Shown here piece after piece: positions 36,321-45,833 of a DNA stretch of 64,000 bases. The position numbers and the translations under genes are program-made. Origin of the DNA: Crocosphaera sp. (GTDB lineage Bacteria > Cyanobacteriota > Cyanobacteriia > Cyanobacteriales > Microcystaceae); the NCBI GenBank assembly GCA_030065205.1, contig JASJDN010000004.1, forward strand, positions 1-64,000, in the 5' to 3' direction. How positions within the stretch are numbered: the stretch's first letter is position 1; each line of letters opens with the position of its first letter. The notes under the pieces were generated by a model. That model searched no databases, had not been told where the DNA came from, and saw nothing but the letters and a program-made list of their open reading frames with translations.

Positions 36321-37724
36321 CTATTTTTTACTAAATAAAATAACATAATTTTTGTAAAATTTTTGTTTAAATTCGGATTTATTTTGTAGTTTTTTAACCA
36401 AATTATTAACAGTGTCTTGTGAATTTTCCCAACCTGCATAACGAGTATTGAGTAATATATAATCAAACTCTTTTATATCAATCGGTTCTCGATCTTTTAT
36501 GGCTAATTTAATCACAGTACGATGGGTTAAATGGGGAGAGATTTGTGGGGAGGTTAAAACTTTAGCTTCAGCAGGAACTAATTTAACTGCTTCTCTCATG
36601 GCTGGTACTGTTTCAAATTGTTCTAAATATCGAGAGGTAAAATAACCATACTTTCCTAAGACTAAAAAAGCAACTAATGACCATAATATTATATATTTCG
36701 GTTGACCAATCAAGCTTTTATTTGTGGATAAAGTAGCAATAACTGATAATAATAAAAAGGGTAAAATAGCAATAGAATATTGATGAACTAAATCTTTTTG
36801 TGGTTGATAATCAGTTAGTAAATTTAAACTTAATGGGGGAATTGCAGCGACTAAAGGGTTAAGAAAGCGAGGGGATAAACCCCAAATAATAGGAATAAAT
36901 AATAAGATTATATATTCTAGATTGGCTAAGGTGAAAAGACGACTTAATATAAGATTAGGTTGTAAGATTAAATTAGTTATAATCTCTATTACTGAGTCTC
37001 CTAAAAAAGAATAACGTCCCACTGCTGCTACTTCATCTCCACTAAATTGAGGGATAATTAATTGTGTGGTAATAATAAACCAAAATACGCCTAAAAATAA
37101 AGATATGAATCCATACTTTTTTCTATTTTCAAATAATAATAACCAGACTCCCATCGCTGCAACGGTTAAGGATAAAACTGCTTTACAACTCAAAATTAAA
37201 ATAATAGCAACAAAAAACTGTAAAAATTTCTTTGATCTTGCTGCTAATACTGCCCAAAATATAGCAGGTAAAGCAATTACTTCTGAATGAAAATCAAATA
37301 AATTGACATTAAAAATCAAAGGATAGAGTAAATAAACACCAACTATTGTTAAAGCTAAATTATCTTTTAAATCGGCTTGTTTAGCCAACAAATATAAAGG
37401 TAAAATAGAAGAAGATAAAGCGATCGCTTGAACTAAAAATAACCAATGAACATTGGGATAAATAACATAAAATAAGGACAAAGGATAAAAAATAAAAGCA
37501 GCATGATCCCCCAAAATATGATCCTCAGAAAAAGAAACAATGGGAGACTTTCCTTGACTAATTAAATAAAGAGATTGATCAAACCAACCTAAATCTAACG
37601 CATTGGATTGAAATAACCAATGACGGAAACTGGCACAGAAAAATAAAATTAAACTGCTAATACCAAATATTAGCCATAATAAACGGGGAATTTTCATAAT
37701 GAATGAATTAGAAATAGAATCCAC
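36321..37724 (-). CDS. DUF2079-type polytopic membrane protein
   Basis: The 467-residue protein has about ten hydrophobic helices. The motif LDLGWFDQSLY after the first helix and SFSEDHILGDHAAFIFYPLSLFY are typical of DUF2079, a relative of GT-C glycosyltransferases. The C-terminal tail is soluble (VPAEAKVLTSPQISPHLTHR). It may act on polyprenyl-linked sugars, but no activity is established. It is monocistronic. Confidence 0.82.
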   Translation of the reverse strand: MDSISNSFIMKIPRLLWLIFGISSLILFFCASFRHWLFQSNALDLGWFDQSLYLISQGKSPIVSFSEDHILGDHAAFIFYPLSLFYVIYPNVHWLFLVQAIALSSSILPLYLLAKQADLKDNLALTIVGVYLLYPLIFNVNLFDFHSEVIALPAIFWAVLAARSKKFLQFFVAIILILSCKAVLSLTVAAMGVWLLLFENRKKYGFISLFLGVFWFIITTQLIIPQFSGDEVAAVGRYSFLGDSVIEIITNLILQPNLILSRLFTLANLEYIILLFIPIIWGLSPRFLNPLVAAIPPLSLNLLTDYQPQKDLVHQYSIAILPFLLLSVIATLSTNKSLIGQPKYIILWSLVAFLVLGKYGYFTSRYLEQFETVPAMREAVKLVPAEAKVLTSPQISPHLTHRTVIKLAIKDREPIDIKEFDYILLNTRYAGWENSQDTVNNLVKKLQNKSEFKQKFYKNYVILFSKK

Positions 37725-37786
37725 TTATCTTAAGATAATAATCTAAAAATTTCTGTTCCCTATTCCCCGCTTCGGAGTTCCCTAAA

Positions 37787-38896
37787 TTAACGATTTTGCG
37801 ACTTATAAAAAGGCTTTTTAACCACTTTAGCCCGGTAAAATTTTCCCCTAATCTCTACCTCAAGGGTGGTTCCTATTTTGCTTAACTCTGTGGGAACATA
37901 AGCTAAGGCGATCGCTTTTCCCACGGTAGGGCCGAGGGTTCCACTGGTGATTTCCCCCACAATTTTGCCCTCAGAAGCCACCGAATAGCCATGACGGGCA
38001 ATCCCCTTTCCTTCCATTTCTAACCCCACCAAACGGCGTTTAACCCCTTCTTCTGCTTGTTTTTCTAATACCTGTCGACCGATAAACTCCCCCTTACCGT
38101 CCAAATGTACTAACCATTTTAAACCAGCTTCTAGGGGAGTGGTATGATCATCAATATCTTGGCTATATAAAGACATGGCTGCTTCTAACCGTAGGGTATC
38201 TCTAGCCCCTAACCCGCAAGGGGTGACTCCAGCGTTAAGTAGCGATCGCCATAAGTCTTGTCCCCCCTCAGGATCGATCATGACCTCAAACCCATCTTCT
38301 CCAGTGTATCCGGTGCGAGCAATAAAGGCAGGGTATCCCAGTACCTCTGTTTCTGTATGGCCGAAGAAGCATAGTTGCGCTAAATCTGAGTCAACCAGAG
38401 GCTGTAATGTTTCTACAGTTTGGGGACCTTGTATGGCTAATAAGACCTTTTGTGAGGATAAATCGGTAAAATTAAGCGTAGTTGACCCTAAATTCGACAA
38501 TATCCACTTTTTATCCTTATCTTTCGTCCCTGCATTGACAATAATAACCGCTTTTTCTTCCCCTTGACAGTAAACGATAATATCATCAATAATGCCACCA
38601 TCGGGGTTTAACAAGACGGTATATTGAGCTTTCCCAGGGGTTAAGCGACTTAAATCGGAAGGGACTAAGGACTGTAACATAGAGATTAACCCTTGCCCTT
38701 CTAAAGTAAACTTACCCATGTGGGAAATATCAAACATCCCCACGTCATTTCTTACCGCATTATGCTCCAGTTTCAAACCCGTAAACTGTACCGGCATTTC
38801 CCAACCAGAAAACGCTGTCATTTTAGCTTTCTGCTGAACAATGAGATCGTATAAAGGGGTACGCAAAAGAGAATCAGAAACGTTAGAATTAGCCAC
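37787..38896 (-). CDS. gcvT: Aminomethyltransferase, glycine cleavage T protein
   Basis: The 369-residue protein matches GcvT throughout: LYDLIVQQKAKMTAFSGWEMPVQF, VGMFDISHMGKF, YTVLLNPDGGIIDDIIVY, ARTGYTGEDGFEV, GLGARDTLRLEAAMSLYSQDID and GTLGPTVGKAIALAYV. It releases ammonia from the aminomethyl-lipoyl H protein and forms methylene-tetrahydrofolate, part of photorespiratory glycine breakdown. gcvH and gcvP are not in the window. No glycine riboswitch fits in the 68 bp upstream. Confidence 0.96.
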   Translation of the reverse strand: MANSNVSDSLLRTPLYDLIVQQKAKMTAFSGWEMPVQFTGLKLEHNAVRNDVGMFDISHMGKFTLEGQGLISMLQSLVPSDLSRLTPGKAQYTVLLNPDGGIIDDIIVYCQGEEKAVIIVNAGTKDKDKKWILSNLGSTTLNFTDLSSQKVLLAIQGPQTVETLQPLVDSDLAQLCFFGHTETEVLGYPAFIARTGYTGEDGFEVMIDPEGGQDLWRSLLNAGVTPCGLGARDTLRLEAAMSLYSQDIDDHTTPLEAGLKWLVHLDGKGEFIGRQVLEKQAEEGVKRRLVGLEMEGKGIARHGYSVASEGKIVGEITSGTLGPTVGKAIALAYVPTELSKIGTTLEVEIRGKFYRAKVVKKPFYKSQNR

Positions 38897-38964
38897 AGGA
38901 ATATATTGATAACCAGCGAGTTATATTTTAGTTTGACTGTTACACATTGTAAATATTAATTATT

Positions 38965-39414
38965 ATGGATCATTTTTTTCAATTTGAGCAAGAATTTGTT
39001 GAGTCTTTACGTTGTATCCCGATGATTGTCCGTCTCAAGTTAGATACTTGTGGGGTCAAACTGAAATTAATGCACTGGAATCAATTCACCTCTGAAGAAA
39101 AAAAAGTCTTAATCAATATGGCTTGTGAAACCCCAGAAGAAGCACAACTGTATCACAATTTTGTGCAAACTTTAATCACTGAAAAAACAGGAAATCCTGC
39201 TAAAAATTTACCCATTGATGATAATCCTCCCTGGTTAGATAGTAATTATATTCCTGTAGAAATTCAAGAAAAAGCAGCAGAGTTTAATAAAGAAATTACT
39301 CTAGAACAGTGGAAAAACCTGAAACCATTACAAAGATTTGCTTTAATAAAATTAAGTCGTCCTACTCACGAAAATAGTAACTTTCATCCTGCGTTAGAAG
39401 AGTTTAATTTATAA
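38965..39414 (+). CDS. Nitrate-reductase-associated protein
   Basis: The 149-residue protein matches the cyanobacterial/plant nitrate reductase associated family: FFQFEQEFVESLRCIPMIVRLKLDTCGVKLKL, then WNQFTSEEKKVLINMAC, and a C-terminal LEQWKNLKPLQRFALIKLSRPTHENSNFHPALEEF. It is soluble. In several cyanobacteria it lies near nitrate assimilation genes, but none is nearby here. The biochemical role is not known. Confidence 0.85.
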   Translation: MDHFFQFEQEFVESLRCIPMIVRLKLDTCGVKLKLMHWNQFTSEEKKVLINMACETPEEAQLYHNFVQTLITEKTGNPAKNLPIDDNPPWLDSNYIPVEIQEKAAEFNKEITLEQWKNLKPLQRFALIKLSRPTHENSNFHPALEEFNL

Positions 39415-39480
39415 GTTCGAGCATTATTATGAATAGATGATCATTTCGAGGAGATCAATAATTGATTCAACAATCTTCTA

Positions 39481-40071
39481 TTATTGATCTTTTCTGATAG
39501 AAATATTTTCATAAATCTCACTAATTTTAACCTCAACGTTAATAGAATTGAATTTAATAACATCTTCTTTATTATGATACTCTTGTAATAACCATTGTTC
39601 ATTTTCTGTTTTGGTATAATGTTCAATAAAATAATTTGATTGATCGATTAAAACGTATTCTTTCAAATAAGGGATAGAACGATAATATAAAAATTTATCC
39701 CCTCGATCATAACTTGAAGTTGATGGAGATAAAACCTCACAAATAAGACAGGGATTAATAATTTCATCTTGTCGGTTTTCGTTAAAAATAGCATCTCCTA
39801 AAATCACGATTACATCAGGATAAACCCCTCTTTTATATTCAGGTATCCAAACTCTAAGATCACTAGAAAATGCTTCGTAAGTTTTATTTTTATTCGCATT
39901 TACTAATAAATAAATAAGATTACGAATAATTCTATTATGATTAATTGTTCCACCAGTCATAGGAATAATAACTCCATCATGATATTCATGTTTGAATTCT
40001 GAAATTTCTTCTAATTTACGATAGTTATCTAAAGAAATAATCTGTTTTTTAGGTGTAGATTGTGCAATCAT
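39481..40071 (-). CDS. Uma2-family endonuclease-fold protein
   Basis: The 196-residue protein has the Uma2 (DUF820) PD-(D/E)xK nuclease-fold pattern: LEEISEFKHEYHDGVIIPMTG at the start, FSSDLRVWIPEYKRGVYPDVIVI, then LICEVLSPSTSSYDRGDKFLYYRSI. Cyanobacterial genomes contain dozens of these genes; a biological role is not established. No partner gene lies in an operon with it. Confidence 0.85.
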   Translation of the reverse strand: MIAQSTPKKQIISLDNYRKLEEISEFKHEYHDGVIIPMTGGTINHNRIIRNLIYLLVNANKNKTYEAFSSDLRVWIPEYKRGVYPDVIVILGDAIFNENRQDEIINPCLICEVLSPSTSSYDRGDKFLYYRSIPYLKEYVLIDQSNYFIEHYTKTENEQWLLQEYHNKEDVIKFNSINVEVKISEIYENISIRKDQ

Positions 40072-40175
40072 TTAAGAGTGTCCTGGTATGAATATGATAT
40101 TGTTAGTTTACTACATAATGCCAAACTTATTTGATAGGATAACAAGAATAAGGAGTGGATTATTGGGACTAAAAT

Positions 40176-40345
40176 GGTGGGTTACGACGGATTGTTACAT
40201 TTCTCTTATAGCAATCAGGAATGATATATGAGAACCAATGAGGACATAATAATATTATGTCCCTACAAATATCACCTTGTAGGGATTTAACAGTGTTAAA
40301 TCCTACTGCTAATTTTCTCACTAACATATAGCTGTCTAACCCACC
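40176..40345. repeat. Palindromic intergenic repeat, possible MITE-like element
   Basis: GGTGGGTTA (40176-40184) and TAACCCACC (40337-40345) bound a 170-bp block. Inside are two hairpins: GGACATAAT/ATTATGTCC (40242-40262, 3-nt loop) and GGATTTAAC/GTTAAATCC (40283-40303). No ORF. The layout of terminal inverted repeats and internal palindromes suggests a small mobile or structured repeat. Confidence 0.6.
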
Positions 40346-40353
40346 CGACTTTT

Positions 40354-42414
40354 TTAGGATTCTTGAGGGAAATCATTGAGAAAAGATAAGTTATCTTCTT
40401 CTTGTTCTTCTGTGGAAATAGTTTGTTCTTGAGGGGTTACTATAGATGAAGATTTAGAAACATTAGTCTTTTTTTCTTCCTTATTTTCTCCTGTTTCCTC
40501 GGCATTTAAAGCGGTTTTAATTTGCTTAATAAATGTGCCTAATTTTCCTTCATCTAATAAAGAATTCATCAAGGTTAAACCACTGGTTGATAACATTAAT
40601 TTACTAATATCTCCGGTTCCATTGCCATTATTACCGTTTAACCCTGGAAAGGCATAAATTTTGGCATCTCCTAACACCCCAGGTTGTGGGGCTAATGAGC
40701 CAATAATACTGGGTAATTGGGGGGCTAATTCTGGCCAGAGGTCTTTTATGAGGTCAGCCGTCCTGTTTGCGTTACTCAGGGCATTTTCAGCTTCAATGAG
40801 AGCTTGTTTACTTTCGGCTTCAGCCAACATTTTATACTTATTGGCATCCGCTAAGGTGCGAATAGACTCCGCTTCTAACTCGGCAGCTTGACGGGCTATT
40901 TCTGCTTGACGACGACGGCGGAATACGTCAATTTCTACGACGTTTTGCTCAGAAATGCGAATTTTTTGGGCTTCTTGTTCGGCAGAAATAACCACTAACT
41001 GTTGTTCTCGTTGGGCTTTTTCTACTTCTTGGGCGGTAATAACGGCAGCTTCTGCTTGGGCTTTTTCTGCTTCTGAGTCGAACCGTTCTTTCTCTTTATT
41101 GGCAATAGCAATAGCCGCCTGTTGTTGAGCAATTTTTGATTGTTGTTCGGCTGCTGCTACTTCAGCTTGCGCCTGAAGTTGGGATGCTTGAATCATTTTT
41201 TTGCGGTTAATTTCTGCTACTTCGGTTTCTTGTTGTTGCAGGGTTTGAGTAACTTTTAATTGTTTATTTTGTTCTTCGAGTTCGATGTTAACACTAATCC
41301 GTTTTTGTTGGATAATCAATTCTTTGGAAATTTTTTCTTCTTCTACTTCTTGTTCTTGTAGAATTTGGTTTTTCTGAATTTTTGCTGCTTCTTTATCTTT
41401 CGTTTCTTGAATTTCCCTTTGCTGTTGCGCTCGTAAAAATTCTACATCTTTTTGTTGGGTTAAGTTAGCATCTTCTTTTTGCCTAATAATTTCTAGGGTT
41501 TGTTTTTCCGCTTCTAGTTCCCGTTGTTCAATGGCCACTTGCGTTTCGAGTTCTACCTCTCTTTTTTGTTGGATTGATTTTTGTATGGTTTCAGTTCTGA
41601 GTCTTACCCCTTGAGCATCAAAAAAGTTATTTTCATCGTAAGTATCGCTTTCTTCAATCTCAGAAATAGCAATATTATTCAGGGTTAACCCAACTTTTTT
41701 AAGGTCTTGTTGAATCAGGTTTAATACGGCTTCAGCAAACCCTAATTTATCTGAGTCTATTTCGGCTATTTTTTTCTTTTTCGCTGCTGCTCGAATGGCA
41801 TCATCTGCCCGTTTTTCGATGGCATCTTTGATATCGTTTTCTGATATTTTTCCTTGCTTTGATAACCTTGCTGCTGCTGCTAAAATGTCCTTTTCTTCTT
41901 GAGCAATACAAATATAAAATGTGACTCTCATATTGGCTCGTAAATAGTCTTGAGTCCTCACCGCTAATTTATCGGAACGCACCACATCAATAGAGATTTC
42001 TCTTAACGGGACGCGGGTGATTTCATGGAACCCAGGAATGACGATACAACCCCCGTTTAAAATAACAGTTTTGCTCTTTTTAAAGACACCACCTGTTCTC
42101 ACTAAAGCCTCATTATTAGGGGCAATAACATAAAATCTAGTGTACAGCCAAACGCTTAATAATAAAAGGAATAACAGAATACCAATACTTCCTAAAATTC
42201 CCACAAATGGGAAACTATTTAGGGTGCTTCCCACTTGCCCGATGTAAGGCGAATTAGCAGGTAATACTTCTTCAAAAATAGGTTTATTAAGGGAGATTCT
42301 TAATTGATTTTTTTCTTGCTCAAATAAATCGATTTCATCTAAAGCAAAGAAAGCAGCATCAAGGTTTATTTTGGGTAAGGATTGGATCAATTGTAACTCA
42401 AATTTAGTATTCAT
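40354..42414 (-). CDS. Flotillin-like SPFH-domain protein
   Basis: The protein has 686 residues from ATG 42414, which has an AGAGGTAG ribosome site; an upstream in-frame TTG lies in the ribosome site region. One membrane helix (FVGILGSIGILLFLLLLSVWLY, about 70-92) is followed by an SPFH domain (FYVIAPNNEALVRTGG, TRVPLREISIDVV, AVRTQDYLRANMRVTFYI) and a long Glu/Ala/Gln-rich coiled coil (about 260-590) typical of flotillins. It should form oligomers on membrane microdomains. It starts 14 bp after an NfeD-like gene, the standard partner. Confidence 0.92.
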   Translation of the reverse strand: MNTKFELQLIQSLPKINLDAAFFALDEIDLFEQEKNQLRISLNKPIFEEVLPANSPYIGQVGSTLNSFPFVGILGSIGILLFLLLLSVWLYTRFYVIAPNNEALVRTGGVFKKSKTVILNGGCIVIPGFHEITRVPLREISIDVVRSDKLAVRTQDYLRANMRVTFYICIAQEEKDILAAAARLSKQGKISENDIKDAIEKRADDAIRAAAKKKKIAEIDSDKLGFAEAVLNLIQQDLKKVGLTLNNIAISEIEESDTYDENNFFDAQGVRLRTETIQKSIQQKREVELETQVAIEQRELEAEKQTLEIIRQKEDANLTQQKDVEFLRAQQQREIQETKDKEAAKIQKNQILQEQEVEEEKISKELIIQQKRISVNIELEEQNKQLKVTQTLQQQETEVAEINRKKMIQASQLQAQAEVAAAEQQSKIAQQQAAIAIANKEKERFDSEAEKAQAEAAVITAQEVEKAQREQQLVVISAEQEAQKIRISEQNVVEIDVFRRRRQAEIARQAAELEAESIRTLADANKYKMLAEAESKQALIEAENALSNANRTADLIKDLWPELAPQLPSIIGSLAPQPGVLGDAKIYAFPGLNGNNGNGTGDISKLMLSTSGLTLMNSLLDEGKLGTFIKQIKTALNAEETGENKEEKKTNVSKSSSIVTPQEQTISTEEQEEDNLSFLNDFPQES

Positions 42415-42428
42415 TTTTCTACCTCTTT

Positions 42429-43172
42429 TTAGCAATCTTTAGGTAAGTTTGTTTGATTAATCCATTTATCTTCATCAGAACTATCTTTACTAATTCCGAT
42501 ATAACTATGTTCCTGGCGATCAATAATTAAAATTTCTTGCCCATGATGAGGAATAACATCAGCCCAATGGGGTAAACTAATACTAATGGTGACTAAATTA
42601 CCGGCGGTATCATAGACATCAGCTTGTCCTATTTTTCCTTCGATTAAATAAGGAATTGTTTTTGAGGTTACAGTTCCCACACAGCCAATTAAACGTTCAC
42701 TTTTGACATCTTCTCCAAAGGAAGAAAATATCTGTCCGATGGGATTAGATAATAGTTTTCCTGTCCATAAACCGATAAATAACGAAACAAAAAAGACTAA
42801 ACCTCCTAACCCAAAAAACTGATTAGGAATAGTACCAGTAAGACTCCCGAATAGGGTATTTAATGTCCAACCAGCTACTCCCCAAGCACTAAAATCAATG
42901 CCCAACAAAATCATTAAAGGGGCTTTTCCTAATCCAAACCAAGTTAATATCTGAAAAGGATTGACATCATCTCCCTCTCCACCCATATCAGCGTCCACAT
43001 CTGCTTCTACATCGGCCTCTAAGTTGAAACCATTACTATCAATATTAATGTCGATATCGCTGTCAAGCTCACCTCCTTCATCTCCGCCACCAGAAATAAT
43101 AATGAGAAGAAAAAAAGCAACGCCAACGCCAATTAAAACCCAGTAAAGAAAGTTAGCAGGATGTAATAACAT
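42429..43172 (-). CDS. NfeD-like membrane protein with OB-fold tail
   Basis: The 247-residue protein has an N-terminal helix (FLYWVLIGVGVAFFLLIII), an acidic linker (DEGGELDSDIDINIDSN, EADVEADVDADMGGEGDD), two or three further helices (FFGLGGLVFFVSLFIGLWTG) and a C-terminal beta domain with IGCVGTVTSKTIPYLIEGKIGQADVYD, like the OB fold of NfeD/YuaF. NfeD proteins pair with flotillins to organise membrane domains, and the flotillin gene follows directly. The acidic linker is unusually long. Confidence 0.82.
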   Translation of the reverse strand: MLLHPANFLYWVLIGVGVAFFLLIIISGGGDEGGELDSDIDINIDSNGFNLEADVEADVDADMGGEGDDVNPFQILTWFGLGKAPLMILLGIDFSAWGVAGWTLNTLFGSLTGTIPNQFFGLGGLVFFVSLFIGLWTGKLLSNPIGQIFSSFGEDVKSERLIGCVGTVTSKTIPYLIEGKIGQADVYDTAGNLVTISISLPHWADVIPHHGQEILIIDRQEHSYIGISKDSSDEDKWINQTNLPKDC

Positions 43173-43366
43173 GGGAAAAATTGATCATTTATTCTTATAG
43201 TAGCATATAAATTTTTATGTTCTATTCTTTTTTATTTTTTGCTTAATAAAAATCAATATAAAATTATAAAAAAAAGCTTAAAAATCTAATAACAAAATCC
43301 GATTTATTGATGGATAAGTTATATAATGACTGGGTAGCTAGTAAACTGATAAGTTAAAAGATAGGT

Positions 43367-44668
43367 ATGGCCATAAAAGTTGTGATTATGGGGGCTGGTC
43401 CTGCGGGACTTTTGCTTGCACATTGTTTATTATCTCGTAGCAATGATTACGAGATTTATATTTATGAAAAAAGAAATGATCCTAGATTCCTTGACAATAA
43501 AAAAAGAGCTTTTGTGATTGGAATTGGTCATCGAGGACAAACTATATTAAAACAAATTAATGGATTGTGGGAAGCAATTAAAAATCGAGGAATTCCTGTG
43601 CGTAAATCAGGTTTTTATTCCCAGAAAAAAGAAACATGGCAAACATTTAGTCGTTATCAAAATCCTGAAGATTGTAACCTTTTAATCAATCGCAATGATT
43701 TATGCATTACCTTATTAGAAGAATTAGAAAAATGTAGTAATAAAAATATTAAAATTGTTTTTAACGCAACTTGTCTTGATACTAACTTTAGAAAAAAGAC
43801 GATAATTTTAAAGTCTAAAGATAATCGTTTAATTGAAGAATCTTATGATTTATTAGTGGGTGCGGATGGAGCCAATTCAGTCGTCAAAAAATCCTTGATG
43901 TCTCAACCTGGATTTCATTTTGAACAGTCCTATTTTAACACTAATTGGAAAGTTTTACACCTTCCTAAACCTGACTTTATGGAACCAGAAACTAGCTATG
44001 GATTTAGACAAATAGAGAATTCAACCTATATTGTAGGTGCTGCTCTTCCTGAAGTTAATAATCAGATTTGTTTATTAATTTTTTGGGATAAAACTTCATC
44101 AAAATTAAATCAAAATCCACCAGAAATTACTAATGCAAATGAATTTCAAAGAATAGTAAAAGATGTTTTGTTACCCGGATTACAATTGACTAATGAACAA
44201 GCTGAACAATTTATTACAAAACGTCCTTCTTCTGTGATACAAACCAAATGTAATCGTTATCATGATAGAGAAGGAAAAGTTGTGTTGGTAGGGGATGCTG
44301 CACATGCAATGTCATCTCGTTTAGGCCAAGGGTGTCAAGCAGCTTTTAATGATGTTTGGGTACTCAATCAATTACTTCAAGAAGAAAATAATAATCTTGA
44401 TATTGTTTTACCGAAATATTCAGAAAAGCAAGTTAAAGAAGGTCATGCAATTACGGACTTAAATGCTTATCTTTCCCCTCGTACTAATTGGCTGATGATA
44501 TTATTTAATAGTATGATATTATTGCGAAGCAAATTAAATGAAAAGCTTCCTAATCTAATTCAACCTACTCCTCTCAATGCTGTATCTCAAACCCTAATTC
44601 CTTATTCAGAAATTGCTCATCGTTTTCAACATTGGATAAGACTAATTAAATGGTCAAATCAAAAATAA
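43367..44668 (+). CDS. FAD-dependent monooxygenase
   Basis: The 433-residue protein has the Rossmann GAGPAGLLLAHCLL (residues 8-21), the LLVGADGANSVVKKSL motif (near 163) and the second FAD motif GDAAHAMSSRLGQGCQAAFNDVWVL (near 310). This is the group A flavin hydroxylase layout, as in kynurenine 3-monooxygenase and zeaxanthin epoxidase-like enzymes. The C-terminal 60 residues contain a weakly hydrophobic segment (WLMILFNSMILLRSKL) that could bind the membrane. The substrate cannot be told from sequence. Confidence 0.85.
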   Translation: MAIKVVIMGAGPAGLLLAHCLLSRSNDYEIYIYEKRNDPRFLDNKKRAFVIGIGHRGQTILKQINGLWEAIKNRGIPVRKSGFYSQKKETWQTFSRYQNPEDCNLLINRNDLCITLLEELEKCSNKNIKIVFNATCLDTNFRKKTIILKSKDNRLIEESYDLLVGADGANSVVKKSLMSQPGFHFEQSYFNTNWKVLHLPKPDFMEPETSYGFRQIENSTYIVGAALPEVNNQICLLIFWDKTSSKLNQNPPEITNANEFQRIVKDVLLPGLQLTNEQAEQFITKRPSSVIQTKCNRYHDREGKVVLVGDAAHAMSSRLGQGCQAAFNDVWVLNQLLQEENNNLDIVLPKYSEKQVKEGHAITDLNAYLSPRTNWLMILFNSMILLRSKLNEKLPNLIQPTPLNAVSQTLIPYSEIAHRFQHWIRLIKWSNQK

Positions 44669-44695
44669 TTAGAATCTAAAAAATGATTGTTTTTT

Positions 44696-45421
44696 TTACT
44701 CTTCTATATGAGACTTTTCTAGAACAGAAGCAATTAAGGATAAACATACCAAAGGTGCGGTAACAGCGCGAAGAATTCTTGAACCAAGGTTAACAGGAAT
44801 AAACCCGAAAGTCACCGCTTCATTTATTTCTTGCTCTGTCCAACCTCCTTCACATCCTATAGCAATGGTAATAGAATTTTTTGTTTCTTCGAGTAGATAA
44901 CTAAGTAAATGCTTTGCTTCTTTTCGTGCTACACAAATATAATTATTTTGATTAGTTGATTTTGTGTTTTTTAATGCGTCTGAAAAAGAAATTGGTTCCC
45001 TAATTATGGGAACAACTTGTCTTTCTGATTGTTCTGTTGCTTCTTTAACAATTTTACGCCAACGTTCTAATTTATGAGGACTAGGTTTTAATACAGTGCG
45101 TTGACTAATAATAGGAATGATAGTATTAACACCTAATTCTGTACAACTCCGAATAACCTCATCAAACCCTTTTCCTTTCGGTAAAGCTATCATTAAAGTC
45201 ACAGTAATAGGTAATTCCCTTTGTTCATTTAAAGATTCGATAATTTGACCGTTATCGTTATTTAGTTGAACAACATAGGTATGATTTTGACCATCGAGAA
45301 CAATAAATTGACTGTCTTGTTTTAACCGCAAAACATTTTTCAAGTAATGTCTTTGTTCAGAGGTTAGGTGAATTATATCCCCCTGTTTTTGTTTTGGTTC
45401 AATCACAATACGATATGTCAT
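44696..45421 (-). CDS. rsmE: 16S rRNA m3U1498 methyltransferase RsmE
   Basis: The 241-residue protein matches RsmE: HLTSEQRHYLKNVLRLK at the N-terminal PUA-like domain, then the SPOUT methyltransferase part with RSCTELGVNTIIPIISQRTV, IAIGCEGGWTEQEINEAV and the knot motif LGSRILRAVTAPLVCLSLI. It methylates N3 of U1498 in 16S rRNA. Length is normal. Confidence 0.93.
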   Translation of the reverse strand: MTYRIVIEPKQKQGDIIHLTSEQRHYLKNVLRLKQDSQFIVLDGQNHTYVVQLNNDNGQIIESLNEQRELPITVTLMIALPKGKGFDEVIRSCTELGVNTIIPIISQRTVLKPSPHKLERWRKIVKEATEQSERQVVPIIREPISFSDALKNTKSTNQNNYICVARKEAKHLLSYLLEETKNSITIAIGCEGGWTEQEINEAVTFGFIPVNLGSRILRAVTAPLVCLSLIASVLEKSHIEE

Positions 45422-45476
45422 TATGAGTTGGGAGTTAATACTTGAAAATATTATACTTCAATCAGAAATAAAGAAT

Positions 45477-45773
45477 TTACCGATTTAAAACACGACAAAT
45501 TAACTTACCCACTCCATCCGATTTAAAGGGAATAATATTACCCTCTTGAGTAATACGATGACGTTGACGACAATCATAAATTTCGATAGGTCTTGTTTCT
45601 TGATCAATTTTAACCGCAGCACGATATTCCCAATAATTCTTAGCACTGCGTTTGATCTTAACAATACACACTCGATGACCATTAATTTGACGACAAAACT
45701 CAGCTTGAGCCGATGGTATCATCATAGCCCAATTCATTATTATTAAGCCTAATATCATAATAATTTTTAACAC
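45477..45773 (-). CDS. Small secreted protein of unknown function
   Basis: The 98-residue protein has a signal peptide (MLKIIMILGLIIMNWAMMIPSAQA) with a good cleavage site after AQA. The mature part of about 74 residues has four cysteines (CRQINGHRVCIVKI, YDCRQRH, LICRVLNR) that could form two disulfides in the periplasm. Several Arg/Lys pairs make it basic. No family recognised. It is divergent from the selD fusion gene. Confidence 0.8.
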   Translation of the reverse strand: MLKIIMILGLIIMNWAMMIPSAQAEFCRQINGHRVCIVKIKRSAKNYWEYRAAVKIDQETRPIEIYDCRQRHRITQEGNIIPFKSDGVGKLICRVLNR

Positions 45774-45833
45774 TTTTATCTCCTGAATTGATTAAAATAA
45801 AATAAGTAGGTGGTTATAAATCATTAGTTTCTC

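Noticed and set aside
36281-36466. 61-codon frame near the DUF2079 gene end
   Set aside because: It overlaps the end of the DUF2079 gene in another frame and has only AT-rich, low-complexity content.
38897-38964. Glycine riboswitch before gcvT
   Set aside because: The spacer is only 68 bp and shows no riboswitch-like structure.
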